A stretch of 64,000 nucleotides of DNA from an uncultured Ruminococcus sp. (GTDB lineage: Bacteria; Bacillota; Clostridia; Lachnospirales; Lachnospiraceae): contig CAJFGR010000010.1 in NCBI GenBank assembly GCA_904377845.1, positions 50,833 to 114,832 of the forward strand, read 5' to 3'. The position numbers and the translations under genes were made by a program. The notes beneath the pieces were generated by a model, which ran no database searches, was not told the DNA's origin, and saw nothing but the letters and a program-made list of their open reading frames with translations. Shown piece by piece: positions 9,019-17,112 of this stretch. The stretch's first letter is position 1; every line of letters begins with the position of its first letter.

Positions 9019-9070
9019 AAATGAGGACATCCGCTCAGTACATGGCATAACTGTCGGATGTCCTCATTTT
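9019..9070. terminator. Bidirectional terminator between XDH and carbamate kinase
   Basis: ATGAGGACATCCG and CGGATGTCCTCAT form a 13-bp perfect stem with A-rich and T-rich flanks on both sides. It separates convergent genes. Confidence 0.85.
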
Positions 9071-9100
9071 ATATTTTTAGGAGATTGCTAGCTATCTGTT

Positions 9101-10045
9101 TTAAAGATGGATTCTTGTGCCGGTCTTGCCGAGTATTCCGTCTTTTGCTTTCTCAAGCAGCGTGATTAGCGCCTGTCTTCCCGGTTTGGATTCTGCGAAA
9201 TCTACGGCTGCCTGAACTTTCGGAAGCATGGAACCCGGTGCGAAATGCCCTTCGTCTATGTACTGCTTCGCCTCGGCAACTGTGATGTCGTCCAGCCATT
9301 TTTCATCCGGCTTTCCGTAATTGATCGCAACTTTTTCAACGGCAGTCAGAATGATAAGGAAATCAGCGTCCAGCTCTTTTGCCATCAGGCAGCTCGCGAA
9401 GTCCTTGTCAATGACAGCGCTGGCGCCTTTTAAGTGATTGCCCTGACGTGTGACGGGGATACCGCCTCCGCCGCAGGCGATGACTACGTCGCCGGAGTCC
9501 ACCATATTGCGGATCGTTCCGATCTCAATGATCTCCTGCGGTTTCGGGGATGCAACCACACGGCGGTAGCCGCGGCCTGCATCTTCTTTCATGATGTAGT
9601 CATATTTCTCGGTCATGATATCAGCCTGTTCCTTTGTCATAAAGCGGCCGATGGGTTTGGACGGGTGGTCAAATGCCGGGTCATCGGGATCGACACGCAC
9701 CTGTGTGATCATGGTAGCCACCGGAATATCCGTGATCCCTCTGTTTAAGAGCTCTTCGCGGAGTGCATTCTGCAGGTCATATCCGATATATGCCTGGCTC
9801 ATGGCAACACAGACAGACAACGGTGTGTTCGGCTGATGCGGATCCTCGTGTGTGAGGGCGATCATAGCGTTGTTGACCATGCCCACCTGAGGTCCGTTTC
9901 CGTGAGCAACCACGACCTCGCATCCCTCCTGTATCAGATCGACGATAGCGCGGGAAGTGATCTTAACGGCCTTCATCTGCTCCGGCAGAGTATTGCCGAG
10001 GGCATTCCCGCCCAGGGCAATAACGATACGTTTTTTCTTTTCCAT
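9101..10045 (-). CDS. arcC: Carbamate kinase
   Basis: It transfers phosphate from carbamoyl phosphate to ADP, giving ATP, CO2 and ammonia. The 314-residue protein starts RIVIALGGNALG (nucleotide loop) and contains VVAHGNGPQVGMV, ACGGGGIPV and IDKDFAS, all typical of the amino-acid kinase fold carbamate kinases. An AGGAGG site precedes the start. It is last in the leftward purine operon after ridA and ygeW. In E. coli the equivalent neighbour is yqeA. Its placement after a carbamoyltransferase suggests it recovers ATP from the carbamoyl group released in purine-ring breakdown. Confidence 0.93.
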   Translation of the reverse strand: MEKKKRIVIALGGNALGNTLPEQMKAVKITSRAIVDLIQEGCEVVVAHGNGPQVGMVNNAMIALTHEDPHQPNTPLSVCVAMSQAYIGYDLQNALREELLNRGITDIPVATMITQVRVDPDDPAFDHPSKPIGRFMTKEQADIMTEKYDYIMKEDAGRGYRRVVASPKPQEIIEIGTIRNMVDSGDVVIACGGGGIPVTRQGNHLKGASAVIDKDFASCLMAKELDADFLIILTAVEKVAINYGKPDEKWLDDITVAEAKQYIDEGHFAPGSMLPKVQAAVDFAESKPGRQALITLLEKAKDGILGKTGTRIHL

Positions 10046-10062
10046 AAACTGCCTCCTTGGGA

Positions 10063-10446
10063 TCAGCCCTCTTTTACAGCGGCGATGGCCTCTACCTCGC
10101 AGAGCACTCCCTTCGGAAGAGCTTTGACAGCGACGCAGGAGCGTGCCGGTTTGCCGGTGAAGTATTTCGCATAGATTTCATTGAATGCTGCAAAGTCAGC
10201 CATATCTGCGAGGAAGCAGGTTGTCTTTACAACGTCTGTAAATGCAGCTCCCTGACTTTCCAGAAGAGCGCCTACATTTTTCATAACCTGTTCCGCCTGC
10301 TCTTCAATAGTAGTACCGACTACTTCACCTGTCTCCGGTGAGAGCGGGATCTGGCCTGAGAAAAATGCGATTCCGTTTAGGACGATTCCCTGTGAGTACG
10401 GTCCGATTGCTGCAGGTGCGTTTTTTGTGTCAACATATTTTAACAT
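10063..10446 (-). CDS. ridA: RidA family enamine/imine deaminase
   Basis: A 127-residue RidA/YjgF protein (cytosolic trimer) that hydrolyses reactive 2-aminoacrylate-type enamines. Visible are APAAIGPYSQG, FFSGQIPLSPETGE and the C-terminal RSCVAVKALPKGVLCEVEAIA, which contains the conserved arginine and glutamate. An AGGAGG site precedes the ATG. Diaminopropionate ammonia-lyase (ygeX) in the same operon works through an aminoacrylate intermediate, which gives this protein a direct role. The link is inference from context. Confidence 0.92.
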   Translation of the reverse strand: MLKYVDTKNAPAAIGPYSQGIVLNGIAFFSGQIPLSPETGEVVGTTIEEQAEQVMKNVGALLESQGAAFTDVVKTTCFLADMADFAAFNEIYAKYFTGKPARSCVAVKALPKGVLCEVEAIAAVKEG

Positions 10447-10497
10447 GATGTAAATACCTCCTGATGATTCTTTTTTAGATTAGTAACTGTTCAGTCC

Positions 10498-10520
10498 GTT
10501 CAGCCTGCGCCATTCGTAAA
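10498..10520 (+). repeat. Solitary end of dispersed repeat family
   Basis: GTTCAGCCTGCGCCATTCGT is nearly identical to the complement of the right end of the 62195-62366 element (GTTCAACCCGCGCCATTCGT). It lies in the 84-bp gap between ygeW and ridA. Confidence 0.55.
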
Positions 10521-10530
10521 GCTGCAATTT

Positions 10531-11724
10531 CTATTTGAAAACTCTCGGTGTTGCTTTTTCTTCCAGTTTCTTGAGGATGTCAGCCGGATCTGCGAATTTT
10601 GCAAGGAAGATCATAGCTGCGATGATGTACGGTTTGTAGCTTGCCTCTTTGTAGAGCGGATCTCTGTAGCGGTCGAATACGCTTGCGTCAACTTCGCCTT
10701 CCTCACAGCTTACGCCTGTGATGTCAGCCGGCAGACAGTGCATATAGAGAGCTTTGCCGTCTTTTGTAGTCTTCATCAGTTCCTCTGTACAAGCCCAGTC
10801 TTTGTGCTGTGCATTCTGTGCGAGGAGCTCTTTCTCCAGCTCTTTGATGCCCTCGAAGTCGCCGTTCCCGTAGAGCTCTGTGCGTTTCTCCATAGCTGCG
10901 AACGGAGCCCAGCTCTTCGGATATACGATATCGGCGTCTTTGAATGCCTCTGCCATATTGTTTGTCTTTGTAAATGTACCGCCGGATTTCTTTGCGTTTT
11001 CGGCAGCGACAGCTTCAACCTCCGGGAATACCTCGTATCCTTCCGGATGTGCCAGCACAACGTCCATTCCGAAACGTGTCATTAGTCCGATGATTCCCTG
11101 GGGAACGGAGAGCGGTTTGCCGTAGGACGGAGAGTAAGCCCATGACATGGCGATCTTCTTGCCTTTCAGGTTCTCGACTCCGCCGAACTCATGGATGATG
11201 TGGAGCATATCAGCCATGGCCTGTGTCGGGTGGTCGATGTCGCACTGCAGGTTGACAAGCGTCGGTTTCTGCTCAAGGATGCCGTCTTTGTTTCCCTGTG
11301 TCACGGCGTCAACAACTTCGTGCATATAAGCGTTTCCTTTGCCGATGTACATATCGTCGCGGATACCGATAACGTCAGCCATGAAAGAGATCATGTTTGC
11401 TGTCTCGCGGACGGTCTCGCCGTGTGCAACCTGGGATTTCCCTTCGTCCAGATCCTGAACCTCAAGACCTAACAGGTTACATGCGGATGCAAATGAGAAA
11501 CGTGTACGCGTGGAGTTGTCGCGGAACAGTGAGATTCCGAGGCCGCTCTCGAAAACTTTTGTAGAGATATTGTTTTCTCTCATGTAGCGGAGAGCATCGG
11601 CTACTGTAAATACAGCTTCCAGCTCATCGTCTGTCTTCTCCCATGTGAGGAAGAAGTCTCCGTTGTACATATCCTTAAAGTTCAGGGCGTTCAGTTTGTC
11701 GATATAATCCTGTAAAGTTTTCAT
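10531..11724 (-). CDS. ygeW: YgeW-type carbamoyltransferase (knotted aspartate/ornithine transcarbamylase family)
   Basis: The 397-residue protein has the transcarbamylase carbamoyl-phosphate loop as FRDNSTRTRFSFASA, then HPTQAMADML and MHCLPADITG, the family landmarks. Length and the insertions match YgeW rather than ArgF or PyrB. The physiological substrate of YgeW has not been certain; the purine-degradation setting suggests a ureido compound formed after ring opening. The start follows AAGGAGGAC. It sits between ygeY and ridA in the leftward operon, with carbamate kinase two genes on. Confidence 0.9.
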   Translation of the reverse strand: MKTLQDYIDKLNALNFKDMYNGDFFLTWEKTDDELEAVFTVADALRYMRENNISTKVFESGLGISLFRDNSTRTRFSFASACNLLGLEVQDLDEGKSQVAHGETVRETANMISFMADVIGIRDDMYIGKGNAYMHEVVDAVTQGNKDGILEQKPTLVNLQCDIDHPTQAMADMLHIIHEFGGVENLKGKKIAMSWAYSPSYGKPLSVPQGIIGLMTRFGMDVVLAHPEGYEVFPEVEAVAAENAKKSGGTFTKTNNMAEAFKDADIVYPKSWAPFAAMEKRTELYGNGDFEGIKELEKELLAQNAQHKDWACTEELMKTTKDGKALYMHCLPADITGVSCEEGEVDASVFDRYRDPLYKEASYKPYIIAAMIFLAKFADPADILKKLEEKATPRVFK

Positions 11725-11776
11725 TCTTTATTTGTCCTCCTTGATATAAATGAAATTAAAATTACTTCCTGAAAAT

Positions 11777-11802
11777 TATAACAGTTTAACCCATGTTATT
11801 CG
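11777..11802 (+). repeat. Degenerate repeat end overlapping ygeY stop
   Basis: CAGTTTAACCCATGTTATTC resembles the repeat end at 3653 and 62347. It covers the TAA stop of ygeY on the complement. Divergence is larger than at the other sites. Confidence 0.35.
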
Positions 11803-13106
11803 CAGTAGCAGTTCGGCAGTGCAGCATATACAGCAGCGCAAGTTACAAGATCCTGTTTCCATGTCTTCTCATTCGGAGCGTGTGCCTGAGCCTCAGCGCC
11901 CGGTCCGAATCCGATGCACGGAATTCCGTTTCTTCCCATAATGGACACGCCGTTTGTGGAGAAGGTCCATTTGTCTGTAAGCGGACGGCTCTGACGCATT
12001 TCCAGTGTCTCGGGAGCGCCGATTCTCTTGTCTCCATAGAGAGAAGTGTAGGCTTTTTCAAGAGCTTTTGTTACCTTGTGGTCTTTCGGGATCGCCCATG
12101 TCGGGAAGTAGCACTCGATCTCGTATACGCATCCTGTGTAGGACGGACGGTCATAGTTGTACATGGATACGACTACATCATCGCCGTATTTCTGTACGCT
12201 CGGCAGAGCACGGATCTCATCCAGGCAGCTCTCCCATGTCTCGCCGAATGTCATGCGGCGGTCAAGTGATACTGCGCAGGAATCAGCTACCGCACAGCGG
12301 CTCGGGGATGTGTAGAAGATCTGGGATACGGTAACTGTACCGCGTCCGAGGAAGCGAGCTTCCTCCCAGTCCGGATTGTATTTCGGATTTAACATTTTCA
12401 CAAGACCTTTGATCTCTGTCTCGTCTGCGTCATCGTTCTCGTTGAGAGCGCGCACATCCTGAAGGATGTCGGCCATCTTGTAGATCGCATTGTCGCCGCG
12501 TTCCGGAGCGGAACCGTGGCAGGAAACGCCTTTGACGTCGATGCGGATTTCCATACGTCCGCGCTGTCCGCGGTAGATACCGCCGTCTGTCGGCTCTGTG
12601 GATACGACAAATTCCGGACGGATCTTGTCCTCATTGATGATGTACTGCCAGCACAGGCCGTCGCAGTCTTCTTCCTGAACTGTTCCTACGACCATGATCT
12701 TGCATCCTTCCGGGATCAGATCCATGTCTTTCATGATCCTTGCACCGTAAACTGCGGATACAAGACCTCCGCACTGGTCGGATACCCCGCGCCCTCCGAT
12801 CTCTGTGTCGTTCTCGTATCCCTCATACGGATCAAAGTCCCAGTTGTCGATATTTCCGATACCTACTGTGTCGATATGTGCATCGTATGCGATGATCTTA
12901 TCGCCTGTTCCCATGTAGCCGATGACATTTCCCTGAGGATCGATAACGACCTCGTCGAAGTCCAGTTTCTTCATCTCAGCAGAGATCGTGTCAATATGTG
13001 CTTTCTCATCGCAGCTCTCGCCCGGATTCTTCACGATAGCGCGAAGAAATGCGGTCATGTCTTTCTGATAACCCTGTGCAGCTTCTTTGATTTTGTTGAA
13101 GTCCAT
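11796..13106 (-). CDS. ygeY: YgeY family M20 peptidase/selenium-pathway hydrolase
   Basis: YgeY is an M20 metallohydrolase conserved in purine/urate gene clusters. The start is placed at the ATG at 13106, eight bases after AGGAGAT, giving 436 residues beginning [16 protein letters not shown]; the longer ORF start at 13343 is not supported. Metal sites visible are [10 protein letters not shown] (His-x-Asp), DQCGGL and VQEEDCDG. A later [14 protein letters not shown] contains the C-terminal motif of the family. It lies between ygeX and ygeW. The likely job is hydrolysis of an amide or ureido intermediate; the exact substrate is inference. Confidence 0.9.
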   Translation of the reverse strand: MDFNKIKEAAQGYQKDMTAFLRAIVKNPGESCDEKAHIDTISAEMKKLDFDEVVIDPQGNVIGYMGTGDKIIAYDAHIDTVGIGNIDNWDFDPYEGYENDTEIGGRGVSDQCGGLVSAVYGARIMKDMDLIPEGCKIMVVGTVQEEDCDGLCWQYIINEDKIRPEFVVSTEPTDGGIYRGQRGRMEIRIDVKGVSCHGSAPERGDNAIYKMADILQDVRALNENDDADETEIKGLVKMLNPKYNPDWEEARFLGRGTVTVSQIFYTSPSRCAVADSCAVSLDRRMTFGETWESCLDEIRALPSVQKYGDDVVVSMYNYDRPSYTGCVYEIECYFPTWAIPKDHKVTKALEKAYTSLYGDKRIGAPETLEMRQSRPLTDKWTFSTNGVSIMGRNGIPCIGFGPGAEAQAHAPNEKTWKQDLVTCAAVYAALPNCYCE

Positions 13107-13199
13107 AGTTGTAATCTCCTTTCCTTGTTTGCGCCGTGGTTTACACGACATGGTGGTACACCCCTGCGGTGTTTTGAAAATGTTATGAGTGTGTTTCAT

Positions 13200-13239
13200 C
13201 AGGCGCCGGACCGCGGAGGGCGCGGGTCCGGACTGCCTG
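13200..13239. promoter_or_regulatory. GC-rich hairpin in the 181-bp ygeX-ygeY gap
   Basis: CAGGC...GCCTG encloses CCGGACC/GGTCCGG, a strong stem without a T-run on either strand. It may be an RNA stability or processing site in the leftward operon mRNA. I see no promoter of good quality in the rest of this gap. Confidence 0.45.
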
Positions 13240-13287
13240 ACCGGAATAATTAATTGATTAGTTTCGTATTTATATGGAACAGACTGT

Positions 13288-14493
13288 CTATCTGTCGTTC
13301 CCGCCCCAGACGATGGATTCGTATCTTTCGGGATCTGTGTCACCTTCGGTGGAGAAGAGGAGTACTTTCGAATTCTCGTCCAGTCCGAGATGCTCTCTCA
13401 GCGGCCGGTACTCGTCCATTGTCATGATGCAGGCAAGTGTTCCGAAGGGCGCGGCGCCGGACTCGCCGGATGTCACCGGCTGATCGCCTTTCACCGGAGC
13501 GGCCAGCATACGCATACCCCTTGCAGCCACCCAGTCAGGTGATGCTACAAACGTATCTACATGATTTTTCAGAATATCCCATGAAATAGTATTCGGTTCA
13601 CCGCAGGCAAGTCCTGCCATGATCGTTACCATATCTCCGTCTACGATGCGGATATCTCCGTCTCCTGCGCAGGCGCCTTTGTACAGGCAGGCAGCAGCTT
13701 CGGCTTCTACTACGATCACTTTCGGAGGATTCTCGGGATAGCGGTTTGCAAAATATCCCTGAACGGCTCCTGCAAGAGATCCGACACCGGCCTGAATGAA
13801 TACGTGGGTCGGACGCTCACAGTCATAGCCATGGAGCTGCTCGTCCGCTTCCATTGCCATCGTTCCGTAACCCTGCATGATCCATGAAGGAATTTCCTCA
13901 TATCCGTCCCAGGCGGTATCCTGAACCATGACGCCGTTTTCTGTTTTTTCCGCCATGGCATTTGCCATACGGACACATTCATCATAATTGTATTCCTCGA
14001 TGGTCGCCTGTGCGCCTTCTGCAAGGATATTGTTCAGTCTGGTCTGTGTACTTCCCTTCGGCATGAGGACAACGGCTTTCTGGCCCAGTTTATTGGCAGC
14101 CCATGCAACGCCGCGTCCGTGGTTGCCGTCTGTGGCTGTAAAGAATGTAGCCTGTCCGAACTCCTTTTTCAGCTCCTCGGAAGTGAGCACGTTGTAGGGA
14201 AGCTCGGAGACGTCTTTGCCGGTCTGCTTCGCTATGTAGCGCGCCATGGCGAATGAACCGCCGAGCACTTTGAAAGCATTGAGCCCGAAACGATAAGACT
14301 CATCTTTGACATACACTTCTCCCAGCCCGAGGCGCGCTGCCATATGATCCAGTTTCACCAGCGGAGTGACGCTGTACTGCGGAAAACTCTCATGGAACGT
14401 GCGCGCTTTTCTGACCTCATCCAGCCCCATTACTTTCAGGTTGGAATCCGCTGTCTTCGGCATCTTGTTCACTGCCCATTTGATTGTGTCCAT
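13288..14493 (-). CDS. ygeX: Diaminopropionate ammonia-lyase
   Basis: This PLP enzyme cleaves 2,3-diaminopropionate to pyruvate and two ammonia. The 401-residue protein contains [16 protein letters not shown] with the PLP lysine, [13 protein letters not shown], and [13 protein letters not shown], all typical of the diaminopropionate ammonia-lyase branch of fold type II enzymes. AAGGAGG precedes the start. It is the first enzyme gene of the leftward operon after the regulator. In purine clusters it yields pyruvate from the carbon skeleton, and its aminoacrylate intermediate explains the nearby ridA. Confidence 0.95.
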   Translation of the reverse strand: MDTIKWAVNKMPKTADSNLKVMGLDEVRKARTFHESFPQYSVTPLVKLDHMAARLGLGEVYVKDESYRFGLNAFKVLGGSFAMARYIAKQTGKDVSELPYNVLTSEELKKEFGQATFFTATDGNHGRGVAWAANKLGQKAVVLMPKGSTQTRLNNILAEGAQATIEEYNYDECVRMANAMAEKTENGVMVQDTAWDGYEEIPSWIMQGYGTMAMEADEQLHGYDCERPTHVFIQAGVGSLAGAVQGYFANRYPENPPKVIVVEAEAAACLYKGACAGDGDIRIVDGDMVTIMAGLACGEPNTISWDILKNHVDTFVASPDWVAARGMRMLAAPVKGDQPVTSGESGAAPFGTLACIMTMDEYRPLREHLGLDENSKVLLFSTEGDTDPERYESIVWGGNDR

Positions 14494-14543
14494 TGTGGAA
14501 CCTCCTTATAAATATATGAAATGTTATTGATTTACAATATTGA

Positions 14544-14676
14544 GAATATGCCAGCTCGAATCCGCCCCTTCGGGGCTGCTTCTCGCTGATGGCGTCCGCC
14601 ATATGCCGATATCGTCATTATCTGCTGCTTGCAAGCAAGCTTGCACAGCATATACTGCCGATTTCGGCGCATATTC
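14544..14676. repeat. 133-bp intergenic element with inverted ends
   Basis: The left end GAATATGCC and right end GGCGCATATTC are inverted copies apart from two extra bases. Inside are a CCGCCCCTTCGGGGC hairpin and a TGCAAGC...GCTTGCA palindrome. The right end supplies the first bases of the regulator's TGA stop. It looks like a small non-coding repeat unit; I see no second full copy in this window. Confidence 0.45.
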
Positions 14677-15322
14677 ATCCTTTGTCCATATAGCTGTATA
14701 GCGTAAACTTTGATATCCCCAGCAGGGATGAGACTTTATCGCCGGATTTTGTGATGAGAAATGCTCCGGCGTTATTCAAATACTGCACTACGGCGACTTT
14801 GTCGTCCTTGTTCATCATCGCGACGGGCTTGCCTACTCTGGCGATTGCCTGTTCGATGAGCTGATCGAGCAGTTCAGTCACATTGTGGGTGATCCTCTGG
14901 GGAGAACCTGAGGTATCATTTCCGTGGCTGTCCTCCGGTTCGGTCTGAACCAGTCCCCGGATCGAGCTCTCTGCTGCGAGAAGGGTAGTGATGTCGTAAT
15001 TCATGGAAAAGATATACACGATCTTCCCTTCTTCATTACGGATATAGAGGGTACTGGATTTCAAGATCCTGCCGTCATCTGTTCTTGTCAGATATGCAAG
15101 TTTGTCCTTGACTTTTCCGGGATCGGATCTCAGTGTCTCAAGTACAATGCCTGACGGGCCGTCGCCGGTATGGCGGTTGGAAACATGGCCGTTCTCAATA
15201 TAGACGATGGATTTGTCCAGGTCTTTTTTTGTCAGATCGTGGATGACGACTTCGCAGGAATTCCCGAACTGGGCTGCAAGTCCGTGTGCAAGCTGCTTAA
15301 GAAAATGAAGTTTCTGCTCCAT
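14675..15322 (-). CDS. YheO/DauR-type PAS-helix-turn-helix transcriptional regulator
   Basis: Residues about 1-115 match the YheO-like PAS domain (LAAQFGNSCEVVIHD, then NGHVSNRHTGDG), and the C-terminal 60 residues are the HTH_22 domain (VQYLNNAGAFLITKSGDKVSSLLGIS). The ATG at 15322 follows AGGTGA and gives the family start MEQKLHFLKQLA, so it is preferred over 15391; 215 residues. Members regulate amino-acid or purine-related operons. Its divergent position between the two purine operons, with twin palindromes in front of both promoters, makes it the obvious candidate local activator. Direct binding is inference. Confidence 0.85.
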   Translation of the reverse strand: MEQKLHFLKQLAHGLAAQFGNSCEVVIHDLTKKDLDKSIVYIENGHVSNRHTGDGPSGIVLETLRSDPGKVKDKLAYLTRTDDGRILKSSTLYIRNEEGKIVYIFSMNYDITTLLAAESSIRGLVQTEPEDSHGNDTSGSPQRITHNVTELLDQLIEQAIARVGKPVAMMNKDDKVAVVQYLNNAGAFLITKSGDKVSSLLGISKFTLYSYMDKG

Positions 15323-15371
15323 TGCTTCACCTGCCTTTTGGTAAGCTTGTCTGTCGTGTGTCTCTAAACCC

Positions 15372-15399
15372 ATCATAGCATAAAAAAACACAGAGTCAA
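15372..15399 (-). promoter_or_regulatory. Leftward promoter for regulator and ygeX-arcC operon
   Basis: On the complement TTGACT (15399-15394), a 16-base spacer and TATGAT (15377-15372). The palindrome pair 15408-15442 ends eight bases upstream of the -35. Confidence 0.65.
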
Positions 15400-15407
15400 T
15401 ACTTTTT

Positions 15408-15442
15408 CTAAAAAATTTTTAGGCAATCTAAAAAATATTTAG
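15408..15442. promoter_or_regulatory. Twin 15-bp palindromes, operator pair 1
   Basis: CTAAAAAATTTTTAG (15408-15422) and CTAAAAAATATTTAG (15428-15442) are spaced 20 bp start to start, two helical turns. The same arrangement recurs at 15598-15632. The position just upstream of the leftward -35 suits an activator. Confidence 0.75.
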
Positions 15443-15470
15443 GAATGCTGCTCAAGCGACAAAAATGATG

Positions 15471-15499
15471 TTGACGGACGTGTAAAAAAAGGTTATATT
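15471..15499 (+). promoter_or_regulatory. Rightward promoter directly upstream of a terminator
   Basis: TTGACG (15471-15476), 17-base spacer, TATATT (15494-15499). The predicted start near 15506 is only about seven bases before the terminator stem. Confidence 0.6.
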
Positions 15500-15512
15500 A
15501 ACTCACGAAGCA

Positions 15513-15544
15513 AGGCGCTTGATTTACGGATCAGGCGCCTTTTC
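15513..15544 (+). terminator. Intrinsic terminator inside the divergent control region
   Basis: An 11-bp stem AGGCGCTTGAT/ATCAGGCGCCT with loop TTACGG is followed by TTTT on the + strand only. It would end transcripts from 15471 after about 40 nt and insulate the ssnA promoter. Confidence 0.75.
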
Positions 15545-15597
15545 GCATATATAAATATTTTAATCTGCGCAGGATTTTAAACACTGTTTTTGAATAC

Positions 15598-15632
15598 CTA
15601 AAAATTTTTTAGATGCTCTAAAAATTATTTAG
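15598..15632. promoter_or_regulatory. Twin 15-bp palindromes, operator pair 2
   Basis: CTAAAAATTTTTTAG (15598-15612) and CTAAAAATTATTTAG (15618-15632), again 20 bp apart. They end 13 bases before the ssnA -35, mirroring operator pair 1. Confidence 0.75.
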
Positions 15633-15645
15633 AATTCATATTGCA

Positions 15646-15674
15646 TTTATACAATATTAATGGTATTCTATAAT
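15646..15674 (+). promoter_or_regulatory. Rightward promoter for the ssnA operon
   Basis: TTTATA (15646-15651), 17-base spacer, TATAAT (15669-15674). The weak -35 together with the flanking palindromes fits activator dependence. Confidence 0.6.
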
Positions 15675-15766
15675 CAGTGACAGGGCTTAGTGTGCGATTT
15701 GCACAGTAATCTGCAAAAGCGCATTGAGAACAGTATGTGGAAAATAAATAAAAAGGAGTAATTAAT

Positions 15767-17098
15767 ATGCTGGTTTTAGGTAATGGAAAAGTTATCACAA
15801 GAGATGCTGCATATCCGCTGATCGAGAATGGCGCAGTCGCGATCGACGGCACTACAATCTGTAAAGTGGGCTCCTCGGAGGAGGTAAGAAACGCATATCC
15901 TGATGCAGAGTACATCGATGCCAAAGGCGGCCTGATTATGCCCGGCTTTATCAATGTACACGAGCATATTTACAGTGCGTTTGCAAGAGGGCTTTCCATA
16001 AAGGGCTACGATCCGAAAGGATTTCTTGACATCCTTGACGGACAGTGGTGGACGATCGACCGCAATCTTACACTGCATGATACATATTTAAGTGCTATGG
16101 CTACTTATATTGACTGCATCAGAAACGGTGTGACAACGATCTTTGACCACCACGCAAGTTTCGGCTCGATCAGGGGCTCTCTTTTTGAGATTGAGAAAGC
16201 GGCTAAAGAGACCGGAGTGCGGTCCTGTCTCTGCTATGAGATCTCAGACAGAGACGGGATGGACAAGGCAAGAGAGTCTGTTATGGAGAATGCAGAGTTT
16301 ATCCGCCACGCGCTTCAGGATGATTCCGGGATGATCGCGGGAATGATGGGGATGCACGCGCAGTTTACGATCTCTGATGAAACGATGGAATTGGCGGCTG
16401 CCAATAAGCCGGATGAAGTGGGATATCACATTCATGTGGCCGAGGGGATCGAAGACCTGCATCACTGCCTGAAGCATTACGGGAAACGGATCGTTGACCG
16501 TCTGATGGACCACGGCATCCTCGGAGAAAAGACGCTTCTGGGACACTGCATTTACATTAATTCGCATGAGATGGACTTAATTAAGGAAACGGATACTATG
16601 GTGGTCCACAATCCGGAGTCCAATATGGGCAATGCGTGCGGATGCCCGCCGACGATGGAGCTGGTGCACCGGGGAATCCTCACCGGTCTCGGCACGGACG
16701 GATATACGCATGATATGATGGAATCATGGAAAGTGGCGAACATTCTGCACAAACATCATCTCTGCGATCCGAATGCGGCATGGGGCGAAGTGCCGCAGAT
16801 GCTCTTCGAGAACAATGCGAAGATTGCCGGAAGGTACTTCAAGCAGGAGCTGGGCGTCCTGAAAGAAGGCGCGGCAGGAGATGTGATCATCGTTGACTAT
16901 GATCCGCTTACCCCGATGAATGAAAATAATATAAACAGCCATCTTTTATTCGGAGTAACCGGACATGACGTGATTACGACAGTGGCAAACGGCGAAGTCC
17001 TGATGAAAGACAGAAGGCTTACGAAGATCGATACGGCCAAAGTGATGGCCGACTGCAGACAGGCGGCGAAAGAGCTTGCCGGGCGGATCAACGGTTAA
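15767..17098 (+). CDS. ssnA: SsnA putative aminohydrolase
   Basis: A 443-residue metal-dependent amidohydrolase. Visible are PGFINVHEHIYSAFARG (His-x-His ligand pair), YHIHVAEG, LLGHCIY, VVHNPESNMGN and GLGTDGYT, the full zinc/iron site series. SsnA is a fixed member of bacterial purine/urate clusters and is thought to act on a purine-derived ring or amidine; substrate not proven here. AAAAAGGAGTAATTAAT precedes the ATG. First gene of the rightward operon, 14 bases ahead of the permease gene. Confidence 0.92.
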   Translation: MLVLGNGKVITRDAAYPLIENGAVAIDGTTICKVGSSEEVRNAYPDAEYIDAKGGLIMPGFINVHEHIYSAFARGLSIKGYDPKGFLDILDGQWWTIDRNLTLHDTYLSAMATYIDCIRNGVTTIFDHHASFGSIRGSLFEIEKAAKETGVRSCLCYEISDRDGMDKARESVMENAEFIRHALQDDSGMIAGMMGMHAQFTISDETMELAAANKPDEVGYHIHVAEGIEDLHHCLKHYGKRIVDRLMDHGILGEKTLLGHCIYINSHEMDLIKETDTMVVHNPESNMGNACGCPPTMELVHRGILTGLGTDGYTHDMMESWKVANILHKHHLCDPNAAWGEVPQMLFENNAKIAGRYFKQELGVLKEGAAGDVIIVDYDPLTPMNENNINSHLLFGVTGHDVITTVANGEVLMKDRRLTKIDTAKVMADCRQAAKELAGRING

Positions 17099-17112
17099 TG
17101 AGGTGAATAGAA

